A stretch of DNA of 64,000 bases, from the NCBI GenBank assembly GCA_014706295.1, contig JACSVZ010000008.1, positions 4,404,848 to 4,468,847 of the forward strand, given 5' to 3'. Below are positions 12,101 through 42,700 of this stretch, in pieces. Each line of letters begins with the position of its first letter. The first letter of the stretch is position 1. The stretch is from Lycocorax pyrrhopterus obiensis (Eukaryota; Chordata; Aves; Passeriformes; Paradisaeidae). The notes beneath the pieces are model-generated. The model searched no databases. It was not told the DNA's origin and saw only the letters and a program-made list of their open reading frames with translations. Position numbers and translations under genes: made by a program.

Positions 12101-14281
12101 TAAGTTAATTTAATGGACTTATACGGCATGGATTTTTCACTAAATCACTGCATTGCAAATATAATTGCCTATTAATCCTTAAACTGTTAATTTTATTTTC
12201 AATGCAGGTGTCTTCTCCCTTCAGCATTTTACAGATTGTTTTATACTCTCATCTGATCTTCATGTGTCTTCCTTACTAGTGCCAAATGGAATATATTAAG
12301 AGCTCTGGTTTCCTGATTTTGGTTGTGTAAGGGGATTCTCCCTTTTTGGAGAACTTCCAGCTGTGTTGAGAATCTAAGCTGGATTCCTGACTCACTGAAA
12401 AGGGAGCTTGGAGGCTGCGTGTGGACTTCTTTGTATTCTTGTTTAAACAATATTCAAACAGTCATCACACATCTGGTTGAACTGCTGTTTAAATATCTTC
12501 TCTGTAGATATCCCTTGGATGTAACTCGTAGGCGAATGCAGTTAGGAGCAGTCCTCCCAGACTCTGAAAAGTGCCTGTAAGTATTTCCTTTTTGTCCATA
12601 GTAACTGTGTTCTTGGATGTCTGAGCGAAGTCCAGATCTTTATTTTAAATTTTAAAAGTAAGAAAACAAACCCCTCCCAACCTGAACTACTATGTTGTTG
12701 ATTTCTTCATTCTTTTAATAAGGAAGTTTCCACACAAAGCTGCCATTATCAATCTGGGATTTAAAAAATACCTGAAATCACAATGGCACCCTCGTTAATA
12801 ATCCTGTGTTTGTATTCGTAAAATTTTTTTTTTTTGTATTTTAATGCAAGTTATGCTACCTTTAATATCAGCGAGATCCCTTAGAGACCAAATGCTTCTA
12901 CTGAAATGAAATTGTTTCAAAATGTATTTTAATGGTACAGAATCTGTTCCATAAGTTGATTTTGCATAATACAATTTTAAGCTTTTTTGCACTGACAGTA
13001 ATCTCCTACACCCCACACATTGTTGAGGTTCCTCCAGTAGAAGTGGAAACACCATAATAACTTAAACCATAATAGTATTAAATCAGCTCTCATCTTGAAA
13101 AACTTCCTGAATTTCAGATTGTCTCAATCAAATTCGATTCTGGGACAGTTTTCTCTTGGTTAGTTTCAATCTTACGGGGTTGTGTATGTCTGAATCCAGT
13201 GCAATTCAGTGTGAACCAGCTGTATGGAAAGTTGGATCCTACCAAGAGTAGTCTGAGTGACCAAACACAAACAACCTCGGTTGTTTCACAAACAACCTCG
13301 GTGTTGCTTAAATGTGAAGGTTCTATTTAGTTTTCTTTAGCAGCCTTTTTTTTTTTTTTTTGCTTGGCTGTTTTCCACTCCTGATAATTTTAAAATAAAA
13401 GTGTGTTCATTGTTATCAGGGTTTTATTTTTTGCATTTGTGAGGACTACTTTTACGGACACAAGGCTTCCCAATTTAACAATTTTGTTGTGGCTGTGTAG
13501 AGCTGTGCCTCGAAGGAGAGACACATGTATATCTTTAGAGGATGACAGCATAAAGCAAGCAGGAAGTCTCAAAGCTTTGGAACATATGGAAGATGTTCTC
13601 CAAGAGCACCGTCTTTGAGAGCATGGAAGTACCAAGCACCTTAAGTGCTTTCCATTTAATGTCTGTTTGCTTAGTTTCAATACAAGTATGTGAGGAAAAT
13701 TCTCTTTGCATATACAGTGCAATTTCTGCTTTAATAAGGTCAAATATTATATACTTAGATTATTATTTGTAAAAAGAATTCATGCTTCTCAGGTCCTTCC
13801 TGCCAGTTAGGCAAGAGAATGAATGTCTGGAGCCATTCTGGTGTAAAATATCCTAATATGTCTTGTAGGGCAGGTGTTTTCAGATCGACACTTGTTTAGC
13901 TGGGACTGCACCGTCCTCTTTCCAATTCCCAGCCCTTGGGCCCAAATTTGTTGTGGAAACTCAGGTTGTGTTTTTAGTCATGTATGACTTTGCTATGTGG
14001 AATGCCATGGGTTTTTCTCCCTGGATCTCTTAAAGCCAAAGTAAAAAGTGTCTTGTATTTAAAGAAAATGATTTTGATGTTGAATGTGTGTATCCACTAA
14101 TGATTTGAGTTCTTATTTTTCCAGTACAATGGTGCAGACACTGAAATACGTATATCAGCAACATGGAATACGAAGAGGACTATACCGTGGTTTATCCTTA
14201 AATTACATTCGTTGTATTCCTTCCCAGGCTGTGGCTTTTACTACATATGAACTTATGAAGCAATTCTTGCACCTCAACTGA
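59..14281 (+). CDS. SLC25A16: SLC25A16, mitochondrial solute carrier (Graves disease carrier protein); exons 2-9, 5' end outside window
   Basis: Spliced CDS of eight exons: 59-151, 2302-2435, 4095-4158, 10007-10128, 10659-10725, 11454-11616, 12508-12576, 14125-14281 (869 nt, about 289 residues). The first exon, about 43 codons in the human protein of 332 aa, lies upstream. All introns are GT-AG and phases join without a break. The three tandem mitochondrial-carrier repeats each show their signature: APLDRVK in exon 2, YPLDMVRVR in exon 5 and YPLDVTRRR across the exon 7/8 junction. The protein ends YELMKQFLHLN, close to human. Known of the family: a six-helix inner-membrane carrier; SLC25A16 is linked to coenzyme A import into mitochondria, but its exact substrate is less settled. 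Identity is secure from near-identity to human SLC25A16 through every exon; splice coordinates are read by eye. Confidence 0.95.
2302..2435 (+). CDS. SLC25A16: SLC25A16 coding exon 3
   Basis: Preceded by TTGCTGCAG and followed by GTAGCT. Encodes the matrix loop and helix 2 of repeat 1, including YKGNGAMMIRIFPYGA, which is identical to the human protein. Confidence 0.92.
4095..4158 (+). CDS. SLC25A16: SLC25A16 coding exon 4
   Basis: Acceptor TAG at 4092-4094, donor GTACAG at 4159. Encodes the linker and start of repeat 2 (GISGHVHRLMAGSMAG). Too short for an ORF scan; recognised by homology and phase. Confidence 0.9.
7366..7446 (+). repeat. Possible ancient interspersed-repeat remnant
   Basis: The stretch around 7372-7410 (TAGCCCAGTATCTTGTCCCC, then GAGTGGTCAG) resembles the conserved core of an old CR1/L3-like element found in many reptile and bird genomes. 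It is strongly diverged and I did not find a clear 3' terminal repeat. This is recognition only. Confidence 0.25.
8234..8250. repeat. Poly-C tract
   Basis: Seventeen consecutive C bases followed by A and a run of nine T, inside SLC25A16 intron 4. Length may be unreliable in assemblies. Confidence 0.9.
10007..10128 (+). CDS. SLC25A16: SLC25A16 coding exon 5
   Basis: Acceptor AAAG ending 10006, donor GTATTT at 10129. Encodes helix 3 with the second carrier signature (TYPLDMVRVRLAF) and the following matrix loop. Confidence 0.93.
10659..10725 (+). CDS. SLC25A16: SLC25A16 coding exon 6
   Basis: Acceptor CAAAG ending 10658, donor GTAAG at 10726. Encodes GFYRGLMPTVVGMAPYAG, the helix 4 entry of repeat 2. 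Confidence 0.92.
11454..11616 (+). CDS. SLC25A16: SLC25A16 coding exon 7
   Basis: Acceptor TTTTAG ending 11453, donor GTAAG at 11617. Encodes the end of repeat 2, the inter-repeat linker and helix 5 (NLLCGGIAGAIAQTI). Ends two bases into a serine codon. Confidence 0.92.
12508..12576 (+). CDS. SLC25A16: SLC25A16 coding exon 8
   Basis: Acceptor CTGTAG ending 12507, donor GTAAGT at 12577. Completes the third carrier signature (YPLDVTRRRMQLG). Confidence 0.92.
13266..13301. repeat. 15-bp direct repeat with palindromic core
   Basis: CACAAACAACCTCGG occurs at 13266-13280 and again at 13287-13301. The first copy runs into GGTTGTT, so AACAACC and GGTTGTT can pair as a small hairpin. It lies in SLC25A16 intron 8 and no function is evident. 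Confidence 0.85.
14125..14281 (+). CDS. SLC25A16: SLC25A16 terminal coding exon 9
   Basis: Acceptor TTCCAG ending 14124; stop TGA at 14279-14281. Encodes helix 6 (GLYRGLSLNYIRCIPSQAVAF) and the C-terminus. Confidence 0.95.
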
Positions 14282-17079
14282 TTCTTTCTTTTAAAAGACT
14301 TTTCTGTAAAACTACACTATCAATCCTCAAATTATATTGATGAGTAAATTACTTGAAGTTTAAAAAAAAGTTTTCTGTTACTGTGGACCTGCTGTTGTCT
14401 GACATCTTTATTTGCCAAAATGTGGTTAATTTCCTGGAGTCAAAACCAGGTGACACATCAAAATAAACATTAGCTAGCTCTAAACACTTTTTATGCACTT
14501 GATCTTCTTGGCTTCATTAGATGAATTTTAGGAATGACACAGTTTTGGAGATGACACCCATGTTTTATACGGGTTCCAAGCCATTAGTTATTTAGCTTTA
14601 TCACCATTCCAGGAGTTACATGCTGCTGATTATGCTGCTTTTTAAGCTAGTAATTAGGTATCTGTTGCTCTTTAAAAATTAAATGGAATAAACTGATTTG
14701 AACATAAGGCAATGATTTTGGTATTCAGATCCTTAACAGGTCTGTAGAAGCTAAGCTTGGCAGACCACAATTTAAGCAGCCTTTCATTCTTTTTCTGTAC
14801 AAGTTTTCTGTATGCAAGAACAATGCATAAGTCTTCAGATTGGTACACAGGAAAGTCTCCTCAGCCATTTCAGTTAGAACCAGCAAGATGAATTTAGCAG
14901 TATTAGAAATCTTGCAATTTGGAAACCAGTTTCTTGGCATACATTCTATTCTAAGAAATGCTGTACACAAATAAAAGCAGGGGGGAATTTTACAGGTATG
15001 AGTGCTAGAAAAGATGTGCTTGTGGCAGGTAGTAGGGGCGTAATCTTAGAAGGCTTTTCTGTGGAGCTGAATCTTCTTGATTTGGTTTATTCAAGGCTAA
15101 GTATGTTACATACTCTCCAGTACTAGCTGGTATAAACAGGTTTTTCCCTACCTTAAACCATGGTGACAAAGAAGACTGCATGCTGCTGCAGTTACTTGTT
15201 TAGGCATACGGACCATATCCAACCTCATGCGGAAAAGAGAATTAAGATTGTATTGGAGTCTGTAGGTGCGTGTATGTACTGTTTCTGCAGTATGATATGC
15301 AATAGATTATTGCATGTTTGCCTCCTCCTATAATTCCTTTTCTGGAAGGAATTATTTTATACATGATTTGCATTGGTACTCTTTGATTTTTACTCACACG
15401 ATGCAGGAAACTGTAAAGCATTTACTTCATGTAAGTTATTTATTTATTGTAAATATTTTAGCAGTGTCTTCTGAGAATTGACAATGGTTATGTTAAGTGG
15501 TGGATGGTAAGACTGATGTGCTTAATTTTGACAAATTTAACAAACTGGATTTTTAGCTATATATTCAATATCAACTTCTGTGGCTCAATTTTTTCCCCCA
15601 GTTTCATAAAATTATGTATTCTTTGAAATTTACATGTGGCTATGGACAGAGAATGAGATGTATCTGGATATATTTTATTAAAATTTTTGAGCTAATGTCT
15701 TTGTGTGATTTGTATATGTTGCAACCAGAAGAAATACATGTTTCTGGAATTATCTATGTTTGCTCTAATAGGTAAATATGCACAATATTGTTATTCTTAC
15801 TTAAGAGACAAGAAATATGCTTTTTCATCTGGTCTTTAGTTTCACATAAAGGAAAGCTAACCAATATCACAGTGAATTTTTGCATTTTAAAGCTCTTGCA
15901 GTAGAGATAAATGCACTGTATTAGGAAAACTAAAGTGCCTTTCTTTTCTCTGTGTTGTTTTGCTGTGTGGGCAAAAAAAGCATCCTCTCAGATGCCAGTT
16001 CTTTTTCATGTGAATTCTGGTAGGGATGATTAAGAGTTTTACGTCTTAATTCTACTACTACAAGGGATATATTTGAGGAGTGTCATGATAAGTTAAACAG
16101 TTGTTATGCAGAATAAAGTAGAACCCAGCATGTTCATGCTTGAGAGGAAAAGAACATAAAAAGTGTCTCCTAAATACTTGAGGTATTGAATGTGAGAAAC
16201 ATACCTACTTGATGGAACTGTGCTGTATTTTCAGAATTAGTTTTTCAAAATAAAATTTAACAGTGTATGAAAGTGTTTTAGTATTAATTCTGGAATCTGC
16301 AGAGTTAAACTTGGAGAATGCTGATGTATCTTAAAATTGTAAACATTTTCACAACCACTGATGTCAGAAAAAGAGAGACATAGTCTGAACACTTCTGTCC
16401 AGGTTTTGGCACTAGGACTCTCCCTAGAGATTCCTCAGACTGGTTGAATTTTAGATTACTTCAAAAAGATATTTAAAGCATATTTTGTACTTCATAAACA
16501 TATTCTGTTGAGATATTTCTTTTCTGGTGTATGGGAGATGTATAGGCTGAAAGAGGCTACAGAACACAGGTTTAGCAAGTGTTCAAAGAATTGATGTAAT
16601 CTCTCAACCACATTGTTACTGCATTTAATAGTATCAACATGTAACTATTAAATGATAATTAAGCTTTTCTTGGAGAATAATGTTGCAATGGAAAGCAGCA
16701 TTAATGTAGTTGCTGCGTATATTTCAGGACTCTCCCAAATAAAACTGAAGGGGCTAACTTAAGAATGTTCTCACCTTTTAAATTCATCCGTTTGAACTTG
16801 ATCCTTCTGGTGGAATGTCTAACCACGGGCCAAAACTGTCCTCTTTACAGCAGAGTGAGACCTGTGTATCTGAAACTTCACTATCATCTCAGAAAGCCAG
16901 GGAAAACACATCTTTATGAGGGGAAAGGTTTGACTCTCGGGCTCAGATGGGCCCATAAGCATATTGGGAGCAGGAGGCACGTCTCATATTACCTCATACC
17001 ACCGCACCAGTAGCAGAAGTGGGGTCGGGGGTGGGACAGGACTTGAAAAAGTGGAAATCACCACGGGGCACGGCTGAGA
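14282..17079 (+). other. SLC25A16 3' UTR and SLC25A16-DNA2 intergenic region
   Basis: After the stop the sequence stays AT-rich. AATAAA hexamers lie at 14462, 14687, 14970 and 16112, with another near 16249, so the true 3' end cannot be fixed from sequence. I saw no coding exon, RNA gene or mobile element up to the CpG island. Confidence 0.6.
14687..14692 (+). terminator. SLC25A16: Candidate SLC25A16 polyadenylation signal
   Basis: Canonical AATAAA about 405 bases after the stop. Others at 14462 and 14970 are equally possible, and alternative polyadenylation is plausible. Confidence 0.4.
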
Positions 17080-17324
17080 GCGAGGTGGTTGTCCCTCACA
17101 GCCCTCACCGCCCCTCACGGCGCGGGCCCCGCCCCTCCCCGAGCGGTGGCGCGAGCAGCCGCGCGCCGCTTCGCGCCTTCAGCCCGCGCGCGCGGGAACC
17201 GCCCTCCCGCCGCCTCCCATTGGCCGCGCTGGGCGCGGTGGGCGGGGCTTAGGCGGGGCTGGCGGAGCCCGCGGCAGTGCTGCGGGGGCGGGTGAGGCGC
17301 GGGGGTCGGGGGGCTGCGCTCGGG

Positions 17325-17350
17325 CCGAGCCGAGCCGAGCCGAGCCGAGC
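17325..17350. repeat. (CCGAG)5 pentanucleotide repeat
   Basis: Five perfect CCGAG units in the DNA2 CpG island, 19 bases before the proposed start ATG at 17369. Probably in the 5' UTR and potentially length-variable. Confidence 0.9.
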
Positions 17351-17368
17351 GCCGCACGGGACGTGCCC

Positions 17369-36896
<19,528 letters not shown>

Positions 36897-38045
36897 GTGT
36901 GAAGATGGAAAGTTTTACAGGCCTTTGTATCTTTTCTTCCGCTGTTGTTTAACGTAAATAACTGGTTATTGGGGTATCAGTGCTGATGGGCGCTGTTCGG
37001 TCTGGAGGCAGCCAAAACAGGAAACAGTCAATTATTTTGGAAGTTTCCTTTCAGTAACATGACAAACATTTCTTGAAAAAGCTGATGGTTACAGTGCTAC
37101 TAAAGCTTCCAGCTTGTGACAAACCAGAAATATGAGGCACTCTGTTCTTTCCACTACTGGATATTGCTATGTTCTCTTTTACCTTGATGAACAGTTATCG
37201 GCAAAAGTGAGCGGGGAAACACTTGAAGAGGAAGGGAGTGTAAACCAATGTTGTATTGAGTCACAGTTTTCTGGGCTCAGTTTGATTTTAAAAACTTGAA
37301 AATGTAGTTTACATACAATAATTCCATTTGTTAGAATTCCTAATTAAGGTGCTGTGTTGTGCTGTTTGGAAAAAAAAAATAGGAAAAACTTCCTCTTCTT
37401 CAGAGCCTCACATTGTCCTTTGAAGACTACTCCTGTTTTTAAAAATGCTGAAGTCTTTTATATTTATATACATAATGTAATTAATCTCTCATGTGAAGAT
37501 CCCTTGATGACATTTCTAATCTCTTGATTTTGCATACATCAGGGAGAAATGTGATGCTGATTCACTTAATTCCCTGTTATTAGCTAACGTGCTCAGCAGA
37601 TCAATCTGAAGTGAAATGCTTCATAGTAAAACTCTATTTTCGTTTTATCTGATCTATAGTCTTTAAAACAAAAATTTCCCAGAAAACAAAACTAGAGATG
37701 GAGCTTGCTGACGAAGATGTTTACGTGTTCAGGTTCTATTTTTTTAAAGATGATGGGACATAAACAGCAGAAAACACCTTTTACCTGTGAGATCTGTGCT
37801 AATTTCTTTAAGCTACCTCATATTCTAGACTGAAGAGACTGAGAAGTTTCTTTCCAAGGTTGCTGGTGGAAACATCAATTTTTTTGATTCTTCAGAATCA
37901 TTAGCATTTTTCTCTTGGATCAATGTCAAGTAGCTGTGTGCATATAGTTGCAGACAAACTTGTTAAATGTGAGCATTTTCACTCTTTTAAACTACTCCCT
38001 AACTTTTTGTAATGTTTGAAATAATAAAAGTTTGCTGTTGGTTTC
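36897..38045 (+). other. DNA2: DNA2 3' UTR
   Basis: AT-rich sequence from the stop to the first strong polyadenylation signal. I found no further coding exon. An upstream-alternative 33-codon frame from 36856 ends at TAA 36955-36957 (see findings). Confidence 0.6.
38023..38028 (+). terminator. DNA2: DNA2 polyadenylation signal
   Basis: AATAAA followed within about 10-30 bases by a GT-rich stretch (TTTGCTGTTGGTTTCG), the usual downstream element. It would give a 3' UTR of about 1.15 kb. Confidence 0.65.
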
Positions 38046-39469
38046 GTTACAGTTGTTTATGCTTTGCTAATACTTCGCTTTATAAAGGCAAATATTTTGA
38101 ACAGTACAACAATAATTTGAATAGTTGACAGGATATCCTCCTTTTTCAGGTGAAAGTCCATGCTTCATCAACTATGTGCTCTGGGTCTTTCAAAAGATGA
38201 AAAAAGTAGGGTACAATATACTCTTTATTATAGCAGTGACATCAGAATACTTTATCAGAAGAGATTTTTTTTTTCTGTATTTAGGATCTATGTGTAGAAA
38301 ATTCTTAAGATTTGGCTAATCTGTTTTCTTACACCAAGTAATGCTTATCCAGGAAATGGTATGCATGCTATTGAAAACTTAAGAAATAAATTAGAGGTAC
38401 TGCCATCCCATCGTGAAGTTGCATGAGAAACAAACACAAGAACATTTCCTTATCTACTTCTGAAATGCATTCTTACTTCTGGTCATGTGGTAAAAATTAG
38501 ATTGAGCAGCAATCTACAGATGAAACCATGTTTTGCTCTGGTAGTCTCAAACAAAATTGAGATATGATTCTCTAAAACACTTTGTGTTTTAATGAATATA
38601 CATAGCAAGTGAGTATCTTCTAGCAGTAAAGGACCACTTTTTCTACATGCTGCCTTTAAAGCAGCTTCCTCATGCAGAAGCAGCCATAGATGCTGCTGGA
38701 AAACATGCAGATGCATGCCTAATGTGTTATATGTTGCTGGGACTCTCAAAAATGAAAAAAAAAAAAAAGGAAGCTGTTTTATGCCAGACTGGTAAGATCA
38801 GAGTATGACTATTAGAACTGTTGAATGTTTAAATGTATAGGTTCTTTTTTCCTTTTAAGAGGTGGGAATGGTGGCTATAAGAAGTGTCCCTGTCACCATG
38901 GGCTGTGTTCTATCCCTGTGTTGCCCCTGTCCTGTGTCCTTCCTTGCAGGCCCAGGCAGTGATATCCTTTCTGCTGCTTTGTGTGCAGTCTCTGAAGCTG
39001 GGCAAGGTGAAGAACACCTTTTTATTTTACAGGTTGCTGGTTAACCTTGCCCAAAAAGGGGAGAGGAAAGAATAATTATTAAGCAAAGCATATTGTAGTG
39101 CTTAGGGTGCAGTAAGCATCAACTGCGGTCCCATCTGGATCTGGCAAACATGCTTGGTGATAAAACGCCATAGTGAGTTTGGTTCTTTTCTAGTCAGATT
39201 CACATTTTAGGGCTATTTAAAATTAAACTCCAAAAACTTACTTGTTTTTTTTTACTGGTTTTGATTCCCAGCACGTTACCTTTGAAGGTACTGAACTCAC
39301 AGATTTTTCTAGAACAATACTATTTATCCTGACACACGTTATCCAACGCTAGAGAATTATTATTTGGAATAAATGCTAGAGATTTAAGCTTTATGTCGCA
39401 GGAGAAGGGTAGAGAAGCCTCAAGTTTGTGCTGCTTGATTGTGCTCAGCTCATGTCCGAGCCTTCCTGT
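38046..39469. other. DNA2-RUFY2 intergenic region
   Basis: AT-rich sequence of about 1.4 kb before the RUFY2 CpG island. Its only recognisable content is the decayed DNA2 exon-20 copy at 38856-38975 and an A-rich run near 38755-38768. Confidence 0.6.
38856..38975 (+). pseudogene. Decayed duplicate of DNA2 exon 20
   Basis: GGGCTGTGTTCTATCCCTGTG and GCCCAGGCAGTGATATCCTTT match exon 20 and its U12 donor (36167-36187 and 36228-36248) with few changes. The weaker upstream part keeps GAATGGTGGCTAT against GAATGTTGCTAT. Conceptually it reads MVAIRS...MGCVLSLCC against NVAITRA...[10 protein letters not shown]. Deletions between the blocks break colinearity, so it is a relic, about 2.7 kb downstream of the real exon. 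Confidence 0.75.
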
Positions 39470-39570
39470 GCCGAAGGCTGCCCTGGCGCTCTCGCCCATC
39501 CCTGCGGCCGATGCCGCTCTCCAGGCGGGCAGTTGGGGCCGGTGCCGGTGCGGCGGTGCCCGAGGCGGAG

Positions 39571-39598
39571 GGGCTATCGCGACAGGGCTATCGCGACA
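39571..39598. repeat. 14-bp tandem repeat in RUFY2 CpG island
   Basis: GGGCTATCGCGACA is repeated exactly at 39571-39584 and 39585-39598, followed by a partial third unit GGGCGATA. Each unit carries TCGCGA, a CpG-containing palindrome. Confidence 0.9.
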
Positions 39599-39723
39599 GG
39601 GCGATAGGGCCGGGGGCGGGTCCTCCCGCCGCCGGGGGCGCCGCGCGGCGCGGGCGGAGGGGCGGGAGGAGCCGCGGGCCCGCAGGGAGCGGCTGCGGCG
39701 GCGGCGGCTCCTCCTCTCCAGCC

Positions 39724-39727
39724 ATGG
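39724..39727 (+). CDS. RUFY2: RUFY2 coding exon 1 (4 nt: ATGG)
   Basis: GCCATGG followed by donor GTGAGC. It joins exon 2 (CTGTAAAG) to give M-A-V-K-D-P, against human MATKDP. Only four coding bases lie in this exon, the rest being 5' UTR. Confidence 0.85.
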
Positions 39728-42700
39728 GTGAGCGGGGCTGCGGCGCCGGGAGCGGGGCCGGGATGGGCGGGGGCCGCCGGGGAGCGCGGGGCCGAGGGGC
39801 GCGGGCAGGGAACGGCCCCGCGGCGGGAGCGGGGCGGTGTCGGGGGCCCCGCGGTGCCTCGGTGTGCGGGCACCGCGCCGGGGGGGCTGCGGCCGGGGGC
39901 AGAGGCTCCCGCTGCGCTCCCTGCCGCAGGGACAGCGCCTGCAGCTCGCGGCCGGAGCGGCTGCACGCCGGGGCTCGGCTGCTCATCCGGCCGGGGAGGA
40001 GTGTCGCCTCCTGGGCCGAGCCTCACCGGTCAGACCCGGTGATGCTGGCGACAGCAGTGCTACCTGCAAATAGCCCTGTTGGGGGCTGCTGCTTCGGGGA
40101 GAAGAGCTCTGCAGAGCTTGTTTTGCTGTCTGTGCAATACCCCATAGAGTACCCGAGCAGCAGCTACGATTTAGGATTTCACACACGATTTTAAATTCTA
40201 AATCTTGATTTTTAATTTTAAAAAATAAGTTTATCATTTATTTTTTAAGAAGCAGGTGAAAAAAACCCATGCAGTTAGGCTGCACTTTAAAAAAGACCTA
40301 AAATGCATTTCGCCTCAGAAAGAACAGACAAGAGGGCTGATAATTAAAAGGACAGCAGACATAGAAGTCTGTCTGAGGAGGATCAGCTCCAGAAGTCAAA
40401 ATGAGGTCACCTGACAAAGGAATTTTTATGATGCCTTTAGGGAAATAGGCAGGATATGTAGCAAGGGAGAGCTACCCACCTGAAGTCTGCATTGAGCAAG
40501 GCATTTCCTACACTAATATCTGTATTTAATACTGTCAGTAGCAAAGCTAATAAAAAAGCAGGATGTCTGCTTTGCCAGCAGAAAGGCTCCTGTTGTTGCA
40601 AGCTTCCACCTGTCCCAGCCAGGGATGCTGTGCTGGTGCTGCTCCTGGTGGGGTTGGTCAGTCCCCAGCAGCTGAGCAGGAAGGAAGGAAGAGACAAACC
40701 AGTGGGCTGTGGCTGCTAGCTGGGTACAGTTTTGCCAGAGCCCTGTCTCTGATTATCTCTGGTTGTTTTCTAATGTCTTCTGGGGTTTTCTGTTGAAGTT
40801 CTGGGGAACTATAAAAGTAGTTTTTAAGGCTGTCTCAGGTACATAATCTCAGTCTTTTTTTTTTTTTTCTTCCCTAGAAAGCAGAGGTAGGTTATGTTGT
40901 ATGGTAGTAGGGTAGTTGGGTATTTGGCAGGCAACTAGGGAAACAGAATATTAGAAAGTAACTTCCAGGGTTTCTAGTATCTAATCCCTAAATGCCTGAA
41001 CTATGCAGGAAATGACACAAGTCGTTGCATTGCTGTTGAGGAACTGAGAAAATATCCATCTGTTATGATGATTTGAGCTCTTTGTGCTTTCTGATGTGCG
41101 AACAGATACGGCCCTGTACCGATACTCAGATTTGCCGAGGAACAGGCTCACATTTTTTCCTCAGATGCAAGTCTTTCCAGATATTTTGACATCTGTGTCT
41201 CAATGTCTTAAAAAAAAAAAGTGGTTTTTTTTATACTTCATTTGTTGGATTTAATTAAGCGGTAAATCTTCACCTCTTTTGTTTCTTTCCAGGTTACTTT
41301 GATCATAGCGAATAAACAGAGGCTTGTTTTGTCTCTGAGAAAATAGTCTGGCCTGAACTTTTGAATTGCTTCATTATAAATGAAAATAAGCTTAAGAATT
41401 TCCTGAGCACTCTGTTTTCAGTAGCAGGAGTTCTGAGAAGAGGAACCTTGTCCAATCTGTCAAAGATGATTGTAAAAAGCTGTGGGTTTTTTACTGACTA
41501 GATTTAATCCCCAAATGTATTTTTGCAGTATACTCTTTGTAAAGTTTATCAAAAATTTCAAGTTAAAGCAAAACCTTTAATTCTTAAGATTTTCTGTGTA
41601 GAAAATACTTTGTGGCTAGATGAGAAACTGAATTTTCAGTATGTAATATTTTCTAGAAAATGCTCCTGGTTTAGTGACAGAGACTCTGTACAGCCTGAGA
41701 AGGAAGACATGTGTTTGTGTCACTGTGAAATTAAAGCTACAGTGGAAAGTGATTATGTATGAAAAGTGTGATGTCTGCTTCTGTAGGTAGGCTGTAATAC
41801 ACCGAATAAATACATAAATTAATAGGAAGGCTGCTTTCCTACCATGGGAGGGGCACTGGTTGCAGCCATGCAGCAGTTTGGAGTGCAGCAGAGGTGCTGT
41901 GTTAAATTGCAGTGACTTGGCTGCTTCTGAGACCTGCTGAGACAACGTGGTACCTAAGAGCTCTCAGGTTTTCATTCACCTATTAAAACCCTAGGAATGT
42001 GTTTTCCATGGGATGCTTTCCTATGACATGGTGGTTTAAAGCACCTACTGAATTGTTCTGTTGAGTTTATTAGGTTAAGGTAAGTTTTTCTTTGAACAAG
42101 GCGGCCACGAAGCACTTTTTTTCTTTGTGTCACTCCTAAAACTTGAACCATAACATTTTTTTCTCTGTTGTCTTAGCTGTAAAGGACCCTACAGCTGTAG
42201 AAAGAGCAAATTTATTGAACATGGCTAAATTGAGTATCAAAGGACTCATTGAATCAGCCTTGAGCTTTGGGCGCACTCTGGATTCTGACTACCCACCTTT
42301 GCAGCAGTTCTTTGTTGTCATGGAGCACTGCCTGAAGCATGGCCTGAAAGGTGTGGAAATTGGTCTAGCTGCGTATTTCTCATCCCAAACATGCCATTTT
42401 TCTTCCTTTCTTTCTTTAAGTAGATAAAAAAAATATGTAATGTTGCATAAAGAATTGAAAAAATATGTAAAGGGTCACCTTTTATAATGAATAGTGTAAT
42501 TATTAATTCTTCACATATATTTCCACATTTACCAACTTGGTTTTTTGTACACCATTTGTTGTAAGTGGTCCAGGGATTACCACAGCTGCACATATGTATG
42601 TAATGTACATTTTTAGCTAAACATCCTTTCTATATTAATTTTTTCTAGCACATCGATTTTATATTCACAGCAAAGTAATTTAGAAGTTGGCTTTGGATAC

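Larger units (their letters stand above)
152..14124 (+). other. SLC25A16: SLC25A16 introns
   Basis: Seven introns, the largest 4159-10006 and 152-2301. They are AT-rich with pyrimidine tracts and homopolymers (17 C at 8234-8250, long T runs near 8030, 9060 and 13345). I saw no second gene, RNA gene or intact mobile element apart from a possible old repeat near 7360-7440. The short ORFs here have no recognisable protein similarity. Confidence 0.7.
39470..40030 (+). promoter_or_regulatory. RUFY2: CpG island / RUFY2 promoter
   Basis: Very CpG-rich block around the RUFY2 start codon, with multiple GC boxes (for example GGGGGCGGG at 39612-39620) and no TATA box. The flanks are AT-rich. The long ORFs through it (251 codons on +, 150 and 132 on -) reflect lack of stop codons in G+C-rich DNA. 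Confidence 0.85.

Noticed and set aside
38132..38319. Candidate last exon of DNA2 (GESPC...VFQKMKK resembles human HESLC...FQRE)
   Set aside because: It needs a phase-1 donor that exon 20 lacks, and it lies beyond the strong polyadenylation signal at 38023. The AT-AC model gives a far better, gap-free match at 36840.
39439..40194. 251-codon + strand ORF, and long - strand ORFs, in the RUFY2 CpG island
   Set aside because: They are alanine, glycine, proline and arginine-rich frames typical of stop-poor CpG-island DNA; RUFY2 splices out of this region after four coding bases.
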